From [Clostridium] aminophilum DSM 10710 (GTDB lineage Bacteria; Bacillota; Clostridia; Lachnospirales; Lachnospiraceae): a DNA stretch of 64,000 bases. A program made the translations under genes and the position numbers. The stretch covers positions 30,426 through 94,425 of the forward strand of contig NZ_KL543982.1 of the NCBI RefSeq assembly GCF_000711825.1, written 5' to 3'. The notes under the pieces were generated by a model that did no database searches, was not told the DNA's origin, and saw only the letters and a program-made list of their open reading frames with translations. Position 1 is the first letter of the stretch. Every line of letters begins with the position of its first letter. Shown piece by piece: positions 1 to 9,258 of this stretch.

Positions 1-230
1 CTCGGTGACCAGCTCGGGGCTATGCTCTCCCACGGTTCTTCGCTCGGCGACCAGCTCGGGGCCATACTCTCCCACGGTTCTTCGCTCGGCGACCAACTCG
101 GCTCGAAACTCGGCTCCTCGCTCGGCGTTATACTCGGTTCCGGCATCTCACTTGGTGTGATACTCGGCACCGGTTTCTCACTCGGTGTGATACTCGGCAT
201 CGGTTTCTCACTCGGTGCGACGCTCGGACG
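1..230 (-). repeat. In-frame Pro-Ser-Glu tandem repeats
   Basis: Tandem units encoding PSITPSEKP and then SWSPSEEPWES fill the distal end of the secreted protein gene. The last two long units are almost identical at DNA level, which suggests recent expansion or contraction by slippage. The array continues past the window edge. Confidence 0.85.
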
Positions 231-830
231 ATAGAAATTGTCATCATCGTCATCATCGTCTCCGGAATCATACTGATTTCCGCTGTCACTGTTGCCCTTG
301 TTTCCGCCGAGACTCAGCGGGTTGGCGATGTCTGACACGACAGTGCCTTCCGGAATACTATGATGCTTATCCTGCGGATCATATTCCACCGTGTTTCCGT
401 TGAAATCCGTAATCGGAACGCCATTCTCCGCGCATGCCTCATACGTTGTCAGAACACGCTGCTCCTCTGCCGCATGAAGGGCGTAATGCGTATAATAGCT
501 TACGATGTCATCTCCGAATACATTTCGAAGATCTTCGTATGCAGAAAAATACGCATTTACGTCAAAATTTGCGTTGCAGCATCTCGCCTCATAGATTCCC
601 TTTGTGACGAAATGTTCAAACAGCTTTTCCGGATCTGTCCCCAGCTGGTCCACAACATCCTTGTTTAATTCTGCATACACTTTTGCATCAAACATTAGCC
701 GGAGACCGTCCATGTCCTCCGCCGTGACCTGATGCGGTGCGGCATTGACCATAAATGTCATCCTCGTGCCAATCAGCATCGCACTCAGACCGATCACTGC
801 CAATCGCTTTGATAGCCTTTTTTTCTTCAC
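1..830 (-). CDS. Secreted Pro/Ser/Glu-repeat surface protein, C-terminus beyond window
   Basis: Open frame from a GTG at 830 that runs off the left edge, so the C-terminus is missing. A Shine-Dalgarno AAGGGAAGGA lies about 7 bases upstream; an ATG seven bases further upstream is in another frame and stops at once. Residues 1-30 are a basic start plus hydrophobic segment ending NAA, a likely signal peptide. Residues about 45-130 carry a Tyr/Phe-rich helical pattern (VYAELNKDV, HFVTKGIYEAR, NVFGDD, YTHYALHAAEEQR) like the small HY..G..EGR repeats of clostridial surface proteins. Then come a poly-Asp patch and low-complexity units of the PSITPSEKP / SWSPSEEPWES type reaching the window edge. Probably an extracellular or wall-spanning protein; function unknown. 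Confidence 0.75.
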   Translation of the reverse strand, partial: MKKKRLSKRLAVIGLSAMLIGTRMTFMVNAAPHQVTAEDMDGLRLMFDAKVYAELNKDVVDQLGTDPEKLFEHFVTKGIYEARCCNANFDVNAYFSAYEDLRNVFGDDIVSYYTHYALHAAEEQRVLTTYEACAENGVPITDFNGNTVEYDPQDKHHSIPEGTVVSDIANPLSLGGNKGNSDSGNQYDSGDDDDDDDNFYRPSVAPSEKPMPSITPSEKPVPSITPSEMPEPSITPSEEPSFEPSWSPSEEPWESMAPSWSPSEEPWESIAPSWSP

Positions 831-922
831 CTTTTCATCCTTCCCTTGTTATAAATTTGTTTTTATATAAAAATAATAAAAACACTGATTCACCGAAATG
901 ATTCTCCTAAAACGGCTATCCG

Positions 923-1873
923 TCAGAGAATCCGCTTATCAATGATATATCTTGGCCTTTTTTTCGTCTCCATATAGATTTTTCCGATATACTCTCCGAT
1001 CACGCCCAGAGAAAGCATCTGACAGCCGGAAACAAAACAGATGATACTCGTCGTACTTGCCCAGCCCCAAACAGTCTTTCCGCAAATGGCCTGGATCACA
1101 GCCCACATTACTCCGAGAAAACTGATGAGAGAAATAATGAAACCAAGAAGTGTCACAAGCCGGATCGGTTTGACAGAAAGACTCGTAATCCCGTCAAATG
1201 CCAGCGCCAGCATCTTTTTCAGCGGATAATGGCTCTCTCCGGCAATTCTTTCCCTGCGCTCATAGAATACGGTAGTGCTGCGGAATCCCACCAGCGGGAT
1301 GAGCCCGCGAAGAAAAAGATTCACTTCCTCAAACTCCGCAAATTTCTCAAGAACCCGTTTTGAAATCAGTCGATAATCCGCATGATTAAAGACAACCTCC
1401 GCTCCCATGCGATTCATCAGATGATAAAAACCTTCCGCCGTTGTTCGCTTAAAAAAGCTGTCCGTATCTCTTTTGCTTCGAACACCGTAAACCACCTCAT
1501 ACCCTTCCATGTATGCGCGGACCATCTCATCCATGGCATCAATGTCATCCTGTCCGTCGCAGTCAATGGAAATGGTAATGTCACATCGTTCCTTCGACTC
1601 CATCAGTCCTGCAAGCAGAGCATTCTGATGTCCCCGGTTACGGCTCAGCGAAATTCCCCTGTAATGGGAATCCTGCTCCGTCAGTTTCTGAATAATGCTC
1701 CAGGTATCATCCCGGCTCCCATCATTTACAAACAGGATCCGGCTTTCATCCCGAATCATCCCCCTGTTCACAAGCGATTGAATCTTTTCCAAAAACATCG
1801 TACATGTAATTGGCAGAACTTCCTGCTCGTTGTAACAGGGAATCACAATCCAGAGTATTGGTTTCTCGTCCAT
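923..1873 (-). CDS. Family 2 glycosyltransferase, polyisoprenyl-phosphate type (GtrB/YkcC-like)
   Basis: A 316-residue protein starting at the ATG at 1873, chosen because AGGA sits 6 bases upstream; a longer frame start at 1894 lacks a ribosome site. The N-terminal GT-A fold has IPCYNEQEVLP (about residue 11), NDGSRDDT (50) and DCDGQDD (104), the nucleotide and metal binding acidic motifs. Two membrane segments follow near residues 235-260 and 268-290, ending in a basic tail. Families of this shape move a sugar from a nucleotide donor to undecaprenyl phosphate on the cytoplasmic face, for later modification of wall polymers. No flippase or acceptor-specific transferase lies next to it, so the sugar and target are unknown. 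Confidence 0.88.
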   Translation of the reverse strand: MDEKPILWIVIPCYNEQEVLPITCTMFLEKIQSLVNRGMIRDESRILFVNDGSRDDTWSIIQKLTEQDSHYRGISLSRNRGHQNALLAGLMESKERCDITISIDCDGQDDIDAMDEMVRAYMEGYEVVYGVRSKRDTDSFFKRTTAEGFYHLMNRMGAEVVFNHADYRLISKRVLEKFAEFEEVNLFLRGLIPLVGFRSTTVFYERRERIAGESHYPLKKMLALAFDGITSLSVKPIRLVTLLGFIISLISFLGVMWAVIQAICGKTVWGWASTTSIICFVSGCQMLSLGVIGEYIGKIYMETKKRPRYIIDKRIL

Positions 1874-2067
1874 GCTTTTTCCTAAAAAAATCAATTTTTA
1901 TGGCAAAATTCTTTTATTCTATATTGTTATAGACTTTATGTACGATAGTGTCAATTATTTTCTTCGTATTTTTGTCTATATTGCACCAAAAAGCAACTTT
2001 TTGGTAATGAAATGCATTCAGATTTCTGATCTCAGCCATAAGGCACCGTAAAGTGGCATCTTCCCGG

Positions 2068-2145
2068 CAGCGGCGTGCGCATCCTCGCGGAGCGTTTTTT
2101 GTTTCATCGGGAATTTCGGAGAAATTTACGATGAAACAAAAAAAA
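2068..2145. repeat. Interspersed repeat: GCGGCGTG module plus hairpin
   Basis: The module CAGCGGCGTGCGCATCCTCG is followed by a long inverted repeat with arms GTTTCATCG and CGATGAAAC and an inner AATTTC/GAAATT stem, flanked by T and A runs. The same module and hairpin type recur near 4620, 46153, 51190 and 56001. Confidence 0.6.
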
Positions 2146-2172
2146 AGAACGACAGGTTTTCTGCCGTTCTTC
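2137..2172 (-). terminator. Intrinsic terminator of the nitroreductase gene
   Basis: On the minus strand AAGAACGGCAG-aaaac-CTGTCGTTCTT forms an 11-bp stem with one mismatch and runs into nine T residues. It lies 24 bases after the stop at 2196. Confidence 0.85.
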
Positions 2173-2195
2173 CCGATCAAATTCATCTTCTGTTT

Positions 2196-2771
2196 TCAGA
2201 TGATATGCGCCAATTCGTCCGTGCTTCTCTTCGGCACGTAATAATTCCGGTTCTCATCCACATAATACTTCAATTCCCCGTTTTCCGGCACGTCAACGAT
2301 ATGGCTTTCACATGCCGGTTTTCCGAGCGCGATCATCATACGGATGCTGTATCCGTCCGGAAGATCCAGAATCTTCGCAATTGCCGGCGCATCAATCGCG
2401 CCCATGATGCAGCTTCCGATGCCCCGGCTGTATGCCGTCATGACCAGACTCTCCACCGCAATTCCGGCATCCACATCGGACCACGGACCGGATTCCGGGG
2501 TTTTCACGATTGCGATCCAGGCTGTCGGCTGTTCATGCTTCTTCGGCGTACCGATTTCTTTCGGAAGCATGGCCGCCCATTTTACCAGAGGCTGAATGCG
2601 TTCCACCGTCTCCGGTTCCCGGACTGCGACAAACCGCAGCGTCTGATGATTTCCCGCACTGGATACCATTCGCACGTTATCCAGCATCTCCAGAATCACT
2701 TCTTCCGGCACCGGTTCCTGCAGAAATCTGCGATAGGTTCTGCATCCCTGAAAAAGCCGGCCAAGTTCCAT
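2196..2771 (-). CDS. Nitroreductase-family flavoprotein
   Basis: A 191-residue protein with a good ribosome site (GGGGAGG, 7 bases before ATG). RTYRRFLQEPVPEEVILEML near residue 11 is the phosphate-binding start of the nitroreductase fold. Later come DVDAGIAVESLVMTAYSRGIG and the terminal DENRNYYVPKR. The family binds FMN and uses NAD(P)H to reduce nitro groups, quinones or similar substrates in the cytoplasm. The substrate cannot be read from sequence. It is monocistronic, with its own terminator. Confidence 0.85.
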   Translation of the reverse strand: MELGRLFQGCRTYRRFLQEPVPEEVILEMLDNVRMVSSAGNHQTLRFVAVREPETVERIQPLVKWAAMLPKEIGTPKKHEQPTAWIAIVKTPESGPWSDVDAGIAVESLVMTAYSRGIGSCIMGAIDAPAIAKILDLPDGYSIRMMIALGKPACESHIVDVPENGELKYYVDENRNYYVPKRSTDELAHII

Positions 2772-2903
2772 GTCCGAACCTCCCCTCTATGATCGAAAAC
2801 CGTTATGTTTCTCCTGCATCCTTTGATCGGAGATCGCTGTCTGCGCGACCGTCAGACCTCTCCGGCGGCCTGCCACATCTGTCTTTTTCCGGCTCGCCTT
2901 TCA

Positions 2904-3236
2904 TCACCCTTCTTCTTTTGCCTCACCTGCCGCCATCGGAATCTTTCCGCTCTCAAGACGCGCACGGATAATCTCCGGCAGAACCCCGGTGCCGAAATTC
3001 AGCATCCGGTTCACACGGCTGATTGTGGCGCTGCTGGCATTTGTCTTCTTTGCAATCTCCGTATACACCTCATCATTCATAAGAAGGGAAGCGACATCAA
3101 ATCTCTGTTCCATCGTCTGAAGTTCGGTCGCTGCACACAGATCCTCAAAAAAACGTTTGCACTCATCGACATCCTTCAGATCCAGGATTGCCTCATAGAG
3201 TGCCATACTGTGTTCTCGCTTCTGGTTTCTCGGCAT
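2904..3236 (-). CDS. TrpR-like DNA-binding protein, YerC/YecD family
   Basis: A 110-residue protein. The start at 3236 is preferred over an upstream in-frame codon because GGGAGG lies 7 bases before it. The sequence shows the TrpR/YerC fold: ALYEAILDLKDVDECKRFFEDL, then TMEQRFDVASLL and a helix-turn-helix, YTEIAKKTNASSATISRVNR. Members occur widely in Firmicutes as small dimeric DNA-binding proteins of uncertain regulon, distinct from true tryptophan repressors. It has its own sigma-A-like promoter. Confidence 0.85.
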   Translation of the reverse strand: MPRNQKREHSMALYEAILDLKDVDECKRFFEDLCAATELQTMEQRFDVASLLMNDEVYTEIAKKTNASSATISRVNRMLNFGTGVLPEIIRARLESGKIPMAAGEAKEEG

Positions 3237-3326
3237 AGAATAACCTCCCAAACATCTTCTGTCATGTATCCGACCGTTCATCACGTTTTTCAATACGTAT
3301 TATTTACTTTCGAATATGATACCTCT

Positions 3327-3355
3327 ATTATATTCTCTTTGCTTTTCCTTTACAA
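3327..3355 (-). promoter_or_regulatory. Sigma-A promoter of the TrpR-like gene
   Basis: TTGTAA (3350-3355 on the complement), a 17-base spacer and TATAAT (3327-3332), about 90 bases before the start codon. A perfect 14-bp palindrome ATGCTTTAAAGCAT at 3363-3376 lies just upstream of the -35 and could be an operator. Confidence 0.65.
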
Positions 3356-3453
3356 CGCTTAAATGCTTTAAAGCATGCCATGCAAAAATTTCATCTTTTC
3401 TCTAATTTCAAGTTATGTTCTCGTCATTCGGCAGGGCGTTATCGGAATTCCAA

Positions 3454-4446
3454 TCACTGCAGCCGGTCAAGCGTTCCGAACGTATATCCCTGGTTTTCCC
3501 ATCCGGTCAGTAATTCATCCAGAATTTCCGTGTTGGTCTTCGATACGGCGTGGAGAAGAATTACCGCGCCCGGATGAATTCTCCGGTTCAGCGTCGCCAG
3601 CGCAGACGCATGATCTGGCTGTTTCTTCGTATCGTAATCACCGTATGCGACAGTCCAATAGATCGTCTTATAACCCATGGCCTGTGCCTGTGCATAGATC
3701 GCATCCGAATAACCGCCCTCCGGCGCGCGGAAATACCGCGGCATTTCCAGTCCGGTAATCTCCTGAAAGAGATCGGAATTCTTCTTCAGCTGATTCCAGA
3801 ATGCCTCATGTGTCGTGATTGTATTCATGTGCGGATGACTCCAGGTGTGATTTCCGACAATATGCCCCTCATTCACCATTCTCCTGACCAGCTCCGGCTG
3901 CGTCTGCATGAATTCCCCGGTGCAGAAAAATGTTGTCTGAATGCCGTGCTTCGCCAATGTGTCCAGAATTGCCGGCGTATATCCGTTCTCATATCCCTCG
4001 TCAAAGGTGAGATACAGCACTTTGGATTCCGTGTCCGAAGACCGGGAATATGCACCGTATGTGTGCATCTTTGCCTCGTCGTCATTGCCCTTCGGCACCG
4101 CATTCGGCGTCGGCTGGTAGTTGCCCCACTGGCCTTTCGCGCCACCCGCGGGAGCAGCCTGAAGATCGGCCCACGCCTGATCGTCCGGCTTGACCGCAGT
4201 CTGATAATCGTATCCGCCTTTCCGGTTCTCTGTATTCTGCCCGGTCACAATGCTTCCCGCCTGCCGGCCGGCCCCCGTGCTTTCCACGGCCGAACCGGTC
4301 CTGTCGCCTGCCGGAACATTTCGTTTTTCCGCCTCCAATGCCGGCCCCGTCGCCTGTTTTCCGTTTGTTCCCGCATATACGGTTCCCGCTGCCGCGGCGG
4401 TGATGGCCGCAGCCATTGTCAGTCCGATCCATCTCGTTTTCTTCAT
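3454..4446 (-). CDS. pdaA: PdaA-like polysaccharide (muramic delta-lactam) deacetylase
   Basis: 330 residues from the ATG at 4446 (GAGGGG nine bases upstream). Residues 1-26 form a signal peptide or anchor (KKTRWIGL...AAAAGTVYA), followed by a low-complexity linker. The NodB domain begins near residue 135. LTFDEGYENGYTP is the PdaA form of the metal-binding motif, GNHTWSHPHM holds the two metal histidines, RAPEGGYSD and VAYGDYD follow, and ILLHAVSKTN holds the late histidine. B. subtilis PdaA removes acetyl groups on the way to muramic delta-lactam in spore cortex, so the gene implies sporulation. A vegetative wall deacetylase is less likely given the GYENGY signature. Confidence 0.85.
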   Translation of the reverse strand: MKKTRWIGLTMAAAITAAAAGTVYAGTNGKQATGPALEAEKRNVPAGDRTGSAVESTGAGRQAGSIVTGQNTENRKGGYDYQTAVKPDDQAWADLQAAPAGGAKGQWGNYQPTPNAVPKGNDDEAKMHTYGAYSRSSDTESKVLYLTFDEGYENGYTPAILDTLAKHGIQTTFFCTGEFMQTQPELVRRMVNEGHIVGNHTWSHPHMNTITTHEAFWNQLKKNSDLFQEITGLEMPRYFRAPEGGYSDAIYAQAQAMGYKTIYWTVAYGDYDTKKQPDHASALATLNRRIHPGAVILLHAVSKTNTEILDELLTGWENQGYTFGTLDRLQ

Positions 4447-4619
4447 ATTCCGGTTCCCCTCTTCGCACTCCCGTTCGGATGATACTGTCCGATTCCATCC
4501 ACGGGAACTCTTCTGCATATATAGTATTATTGTACACTAATTTTCTTCGTCGGGGTAGGATTGCCGCAAATCACACAGACGGATTTGCGCCCGCTTCCTG
4601 TCTTTTGCGGTCCGGAATT

Positions 4620-4757
4620 GGCGGAGCATTTTTGTTCCACAGGAATTCCGAAGAATTTCTCCTGTGAAACGAGACAAAACACGCTTCTCGAATTTCGCTC
4701 GTCATCGCGGCAGTCACCAGAGTCTCGCACAAGCGCAGGCTTTTGCTCGTTGCTCGC
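4620..4757. repeat. Composite interspersed repeat (GCGGAGC hairpin plus AAACACGCTTC module)
   Basis: GGCGGAGCATTTTTG is followed by an inverted repeat with arms GTTCCACAGGAATTC and GAATTTCTCCTGTGAAAC, then by a module starting ACGAGACAAAACACGCTTC that runs through CGCGGCAGTCACCAG and CACAAGCG to about 4757. The second module matches 50997-51089 over roughly 90 bases. Confidence 0.7.
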
Positions 4758-4763
4758 GTACAG

Positions 4764-4803
4764 AAAAAAGAGGACCTCCGATTCAAAATCGGAAGTCCTC
4801 TCA
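4764..4803 (-). terminator. Terminator of groSL
   Basis: On the minus strand AGAGGACTTCCGAT-tttga-ATCGGAGGTCCTCT is a 14-bp stem with one mismatch, followed by six T residues, 54 bases after the groL stop. Confidence 0.9.
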
Positions 4804-4856
4804 TATTCTCTGTTATAACAACGGACCGATGGTATCCGGGGATATTTTCCTGCGGA

Positions 4857-6530
<1,674 letters not shown>

Positions 6531-6557
6531 CTATGCTTATCTGTTCCGGTCAACAAA

Positions 6558-6845
6558 TCAGTCCAGAACGCACTTGATGTCTTTCTGCTCAACAACAACG
6601 TACTTCTCGTCCTTGCTGATCTCGATCTCTGTGCCGCTGTACTTTCCATAGATTACCTTGTCGCCAACCTTAACCTGCATGGTAACCTTGGTTCCGTCTG
6701 CAAGCTCTCCCGGTCCTACTGCGACAACTTCTGCCTGCTGCGGCTTTTCTTTCTCTCCGCCCGGAAGAACGATGCCGGAAGCGGTCTTCTCCTCTTCAAC
6801 GATCGGCTTTAAAACAACATTGTCAAATAACGGTCTTGCTGTCAT
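6558..6845 (-). CDS. groS: Co-chaperonin GroES (10 kDa)
   Basis: 95 residues, the normal length. PLFDNVVLKPIVEEEKTASGIVLPG covers the first strand and the mobile loop that docks on GroEL; KVGDKVIYGKYSGTEI and the terminal DIKCVLD complete the fold. It is the first gene of a groS-groL operon behind a promoter overlapped by a CIRCE-like operator. Confidence 0.97.
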   Translation of the reverse strand: MTARPLFDNVVLKPIVEEEKTASGIVLPGGEKEKPQQAEVVAVGPGELADGTKVTMQVKVGDKVIYGKYSGTEIEISKDEKYVVVEQKDIKCVLD

Positions 6846-6920
6846 TACTTGCTTCCTCCTCAGCTGTAAAAAATGTATGTGCCAAGGTCCCTTTCAGGGC
6901 CTTTTCTGATCACAAGACAA

Positions 6921-6949
6921 GTTATAGCACGCTTTGTTAGCAGTGTCAA
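6921..6949 (-). promoter_or_regulatory. Sigma-A promoter of groSL
   Basis: TTGACA (6944-6949 on the complement), 17-base spacer, TATAAC (6921-6926), about 76 bases upstream of groS. The -35 box lies inside the inverted repeat bound by HrcA. Confidence 0.88.
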
Positions 6950-6963
6950 CATTTGAGTGCTAA
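6937..6963. promoter_or_regulatory. CIRCE heat-shock operator (HrcA site)
   Basis: TTAGCAGTG-N9-GAGTGCTAA. The right arm is the exact CIRCE half-site; the left arm departs from TTAGCACTC at two positions. Spacing (9) and position over the -35 box fit HrcA repression of groSL. Confidence 0.88.
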
Positions 6964-7059
6964 TAATTTTATAATCCTCTCAGAGCCGCAGGCCAGAGGC
7001 ATCCATCGCATACGGATATCCGCTTCTCACGCCTTATCTGATACGGATCCGCGAACATT

Positions 7060-7602
7060 TTATCGGTAGGATATCAGTTCTTCCACTTCCTTGCGGAGCG
7101 GTGCTTTCGGCTCCTGTGCCGGATGTCCGATCAGAATGAGAGCGGATACACTCTGTCCCTCCGGAACATTGACCGTTTCTTTTACTTTGTCCTCATCGAA
7201 CACACCGAGAATCACCGTGCCAAGACCGATGTCATGCGCTGCAAGGCAAAATGCCTCCGCCGCGATGCCTGCGTCAAAGGACTGCCAGTGAGTTCCCTTT
7301 GTGGTGGAAAATGAGCCGTCCTTCTCAAATCCGGAACGCTTCTCCACCGTTGTCTCCACAATCAGCGCCGCTGCGCTGTTAATGTTGTTGCGGTTGAATT
7401 CAAAATCGCACACACACTCGTTTGCGATCCGCTCTTTCATCTCCTTGTCAAAGACCGCAATATACCGCGTTGTCTGTGTATTCTTCCAGCTCGGCGCAAA
7501 TCTCGCCGCTTCCACACAGCGCTTGATGTCCTCTCTGGTCACCGGTTCGTCCGTATATTTTCGAATGCTTCTTCTTGTGACAATATTTTCCATTGTTTCC
7601 AT
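7060..7602 (-). CDS. Nitroreductase-family flavoprotein (second)
   Basis: 180 residues from the ATG at 7602, which follows GAGGAGG; a longer frame upstream has Arg-rich non-protein-like sequence and was not used. VTRRSIRKYTDEPVTREDI is the FMN-phosphate motif, ARFAPSWKNTQTTRYIAV follows, and SFDAGIAAEAFCLAAHDIGLG and LILIGHPAQEP are typical of the family. It probably reduces nitroaromatics or quinones with NAD(P)H. The sequence differs markedly from the nitroreductase at 2196-2771, so this is not a recent duplicate. Confidence 0.88.
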   Translation of the reverse strand: METMENIVTRRSIRKYTDEPVTREDIKRCVEAARFAPSWKNTQTTRYIAVFDKEMKERIANECVCDFEFNRNNINSAAALIVETTVEKRSGFEKDGSFSTTKGTHWQSFDAGIAAEAFCLAAHDIGLGTVILGVFDEDKVKETVNVPEGQSVSALILIGHPAQEPKAPLRKEVEELISYR

Positions 7603-7689
7603 AAATAGTATCCTCCTCATCATTCTCTCACGGCAGTCCTCCCGGCCGTCCCGGGCGGATCCTAACGGCGAACCGTCTCCCTTCCGTTC

Positions 7690-7825
7690 CCGGCGCAGAA
7701 ACACAGCAGTTCAACACCTCAGCAGCTCAGCAATTCATCTGCGCGGCAGTTCGGCAGATCCGCAGTTCAACAATTCTGCCGCACCGTAGCTCGGCTGTTC
7801 AGCAACTCAGCCGTTCAGCAGTTCC
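7690..7825. repeat. Degenerate CTGCTGAA-type short repeats after dus
   Basis: On the minus strand the last codons of the dus gene (GAACTGCTGAACGGCTGA) are followed by about 100 bases of imperfect copies of the same 9-base word: TTGCTGAAC, TTGTTGAACTG, CTGCCGAACTG, TTGCTGAG, CTGCTGAG. It looks like decayed slippage of the gene's 3' end. No coding frame is maintained. Confidence 0.55.
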
Positions 7826-8766
7826 GAAACCGCCGCTTCGTATTCTGCCATCTTTTTTGCTTTCCGGACTTTCTTCAGCTTCTTTTCATCCTCCGGGAAC
7901 CGGTCTCCGAGATACGCCCAGAGTTCCTTCATCCGGAACAGAATATTATTGTCTTCCGGAATCTCCTGACGGTAGCGTCGAAGGAGTTCTGCATGAAACC
8001 GACGGATCTCATCCCGCGACGCCGCTGCCCCTCCGGCACATTCCCTCTGAAGCGCCGGGTTCGCGACAATCCCGCGTCCCAGCATCACCGCCTCCAGCTT
8101 CGGGAAGTCCGACGCCGGAAACCTTGCTTCCAGATTCTGCATCTCTTCTTTTGAAAAAATGTTTCCGTTATAGCATACCGGCATGACCGCATCGCGGCAC
8201 GCAACGGCAAATGCATCCAGATCCGGCTCTCCGCCGTATTTCGCGGCAAGCGTCCTCGCATGAATGCTGAGCTCCGCGATCGGATACCGGTTATAAATCT
8301 CCGTCAGTGTCTTCATCTCCGATGCATCGGTAATGCCGAGGCGCGTCTTGACCGAAAGGCGGATCCGTCCGGAAAGCCCTTTCTGATTCAATCCGTCAAA
8401 GGTGTCTTCCAGAAACATATCGAGCGCCGTCGGGTCTTTCAGCATTCCGGCGCCCTTTCCCTTGGTCACAACCGTCGGTGAAGGACAGCCGAGATTCAGA
8501 TTCACTTCCCGGTATCCTTTTTCCGCAAAGATCTCCATCGCCCACACAAGGCTCTCCGCATGAGAGGTCAGAACCTGCGGGATCAGACATCCGGTCTCAT
8601 CATTGGCCGGATCGGTATCCCGAATCTCCCGTTTCCGCATCGTCATGTTCGGACCGACAGCCACAAACGGCGTGTAATAGCGGTCCATCCCCGGAAAAAT
8701 CTGTGAATGTGCATTCCGGAACGGATATCCGGTGACGCCCTCCATTGGCGCAAAATAATATCGCAT
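7807..8766 (-). CDS. dus: tRNA-dihydrouridine synthase
   Basis: 319 residues from the ATG at 8766 (GGAGG 7 bases upstream). The TIM-barrel starts YYFAPMEGVTGYPFRN, the FMN-binding segment. NLNLGCPSPTVV at about residue 90 holds the cysteine that protonates the uracil ring, followed by GKGAGML. SIHARTLAAKYGG and MLGRGIVANP are the late FMN-phosphate motifs. It reduces specific uridines in tRNA D-loops with NADPH. Which Dus subfamily it belongs to is unclear. Confidence 0.92.
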   Translation of the reverse strand: MRYYFAPMEGVTGYPFRNAHSQIFPGMDRYYTPFVAVGPNMTMRKREIRDTDPANDETGCLIPQVLTSHAESLVWAMEIFAEKGYREVNLNLGCPSPTVVTKGKGAGMLKDPTALDMFLEDTFDGLNQKGLSGRIRLSVKTRLGITDASEMKTLTEIYNRYPIAELSIHARTLAAKYGGEPDLDAFAVACRDAVMPVCYNGNIFSKEEMQNLEARFPASDFPKLEAVMLGRGIVANPALQRECAGGAAASRDEIRRFHAELLRRYRQEIPEDNNILFRMKELWAYLGDRFPEDEKKLKKVRKAKKMAEYEAAVSELLNG

Positions 8767-9140
8767 AATTCTTCCTCCAAGCGATAACAGTATACCACGA
8801 AAAGTACAAGCCGTGGGAGCGCTTGTGCTCATACGGCGGCGCGACGTGACACCGGGCCCGAACGGTACCAATGTACCGTAAAAAACACGAGCCTCAGAGC
8901 CATATAATATAGTTTTGATATACTTTGTTTTTTATTCCAGGCAAATTTTCTGTTAGTTATTCAACTACAAACTATATTTTTCTTGTATTATATTCTATCT
9001 TATCTTCTGTTTTCATGTGACTATCATTTTCAACGTCCGATATTATCCTTTTTCTTGGGTATCATTCCAATCAAGTAGCAATATATGGTAAAAGACTATT
9101 TTATTTCCTCGCAATTCCGAAATAGTTTTGCATTCTATGA
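8767..9140. other. AT-rich intergenic region
   Basis: No gene found. From 8900 onward the sequence is strongly AT-rich with several TATAGTTTTG-like words (8908, 9122). The same word recurs after the next gene (10902, 10991). No convincing structural RNA was seen. Confidence 0.5.
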
Positions 9141-9169
9141 TTGATAATATATTTTTTCTATCATATAAT
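9141..9169 (+). promoter_or_regulatory. Sigma-A promoter for the 9259 gene
   Basis: TTGATA (9141-9146), exactly 17 bases, TATAAT (9164-9169), about 90 bases before the ATG at 9259. The element sits in an imperfect inverted repeat (CTATGAT...ATCATAT). Confidence 0.7.
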
Positions 9170-9258
9170 GAGAATGCATTATCAGGCGAGCATACATTTC
9201 CGTTTACGCTCACCTATTCACGCACCGAAACCAACACCAGAAAGGTCGTTCAGAAACC

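Noticed and set aside
1914-2186. 90-codon minus-strand open frame downstream of the nitroreductase
   Set aside because: It runs through the terminator and an interspersed repeat, which are noncoding structures.
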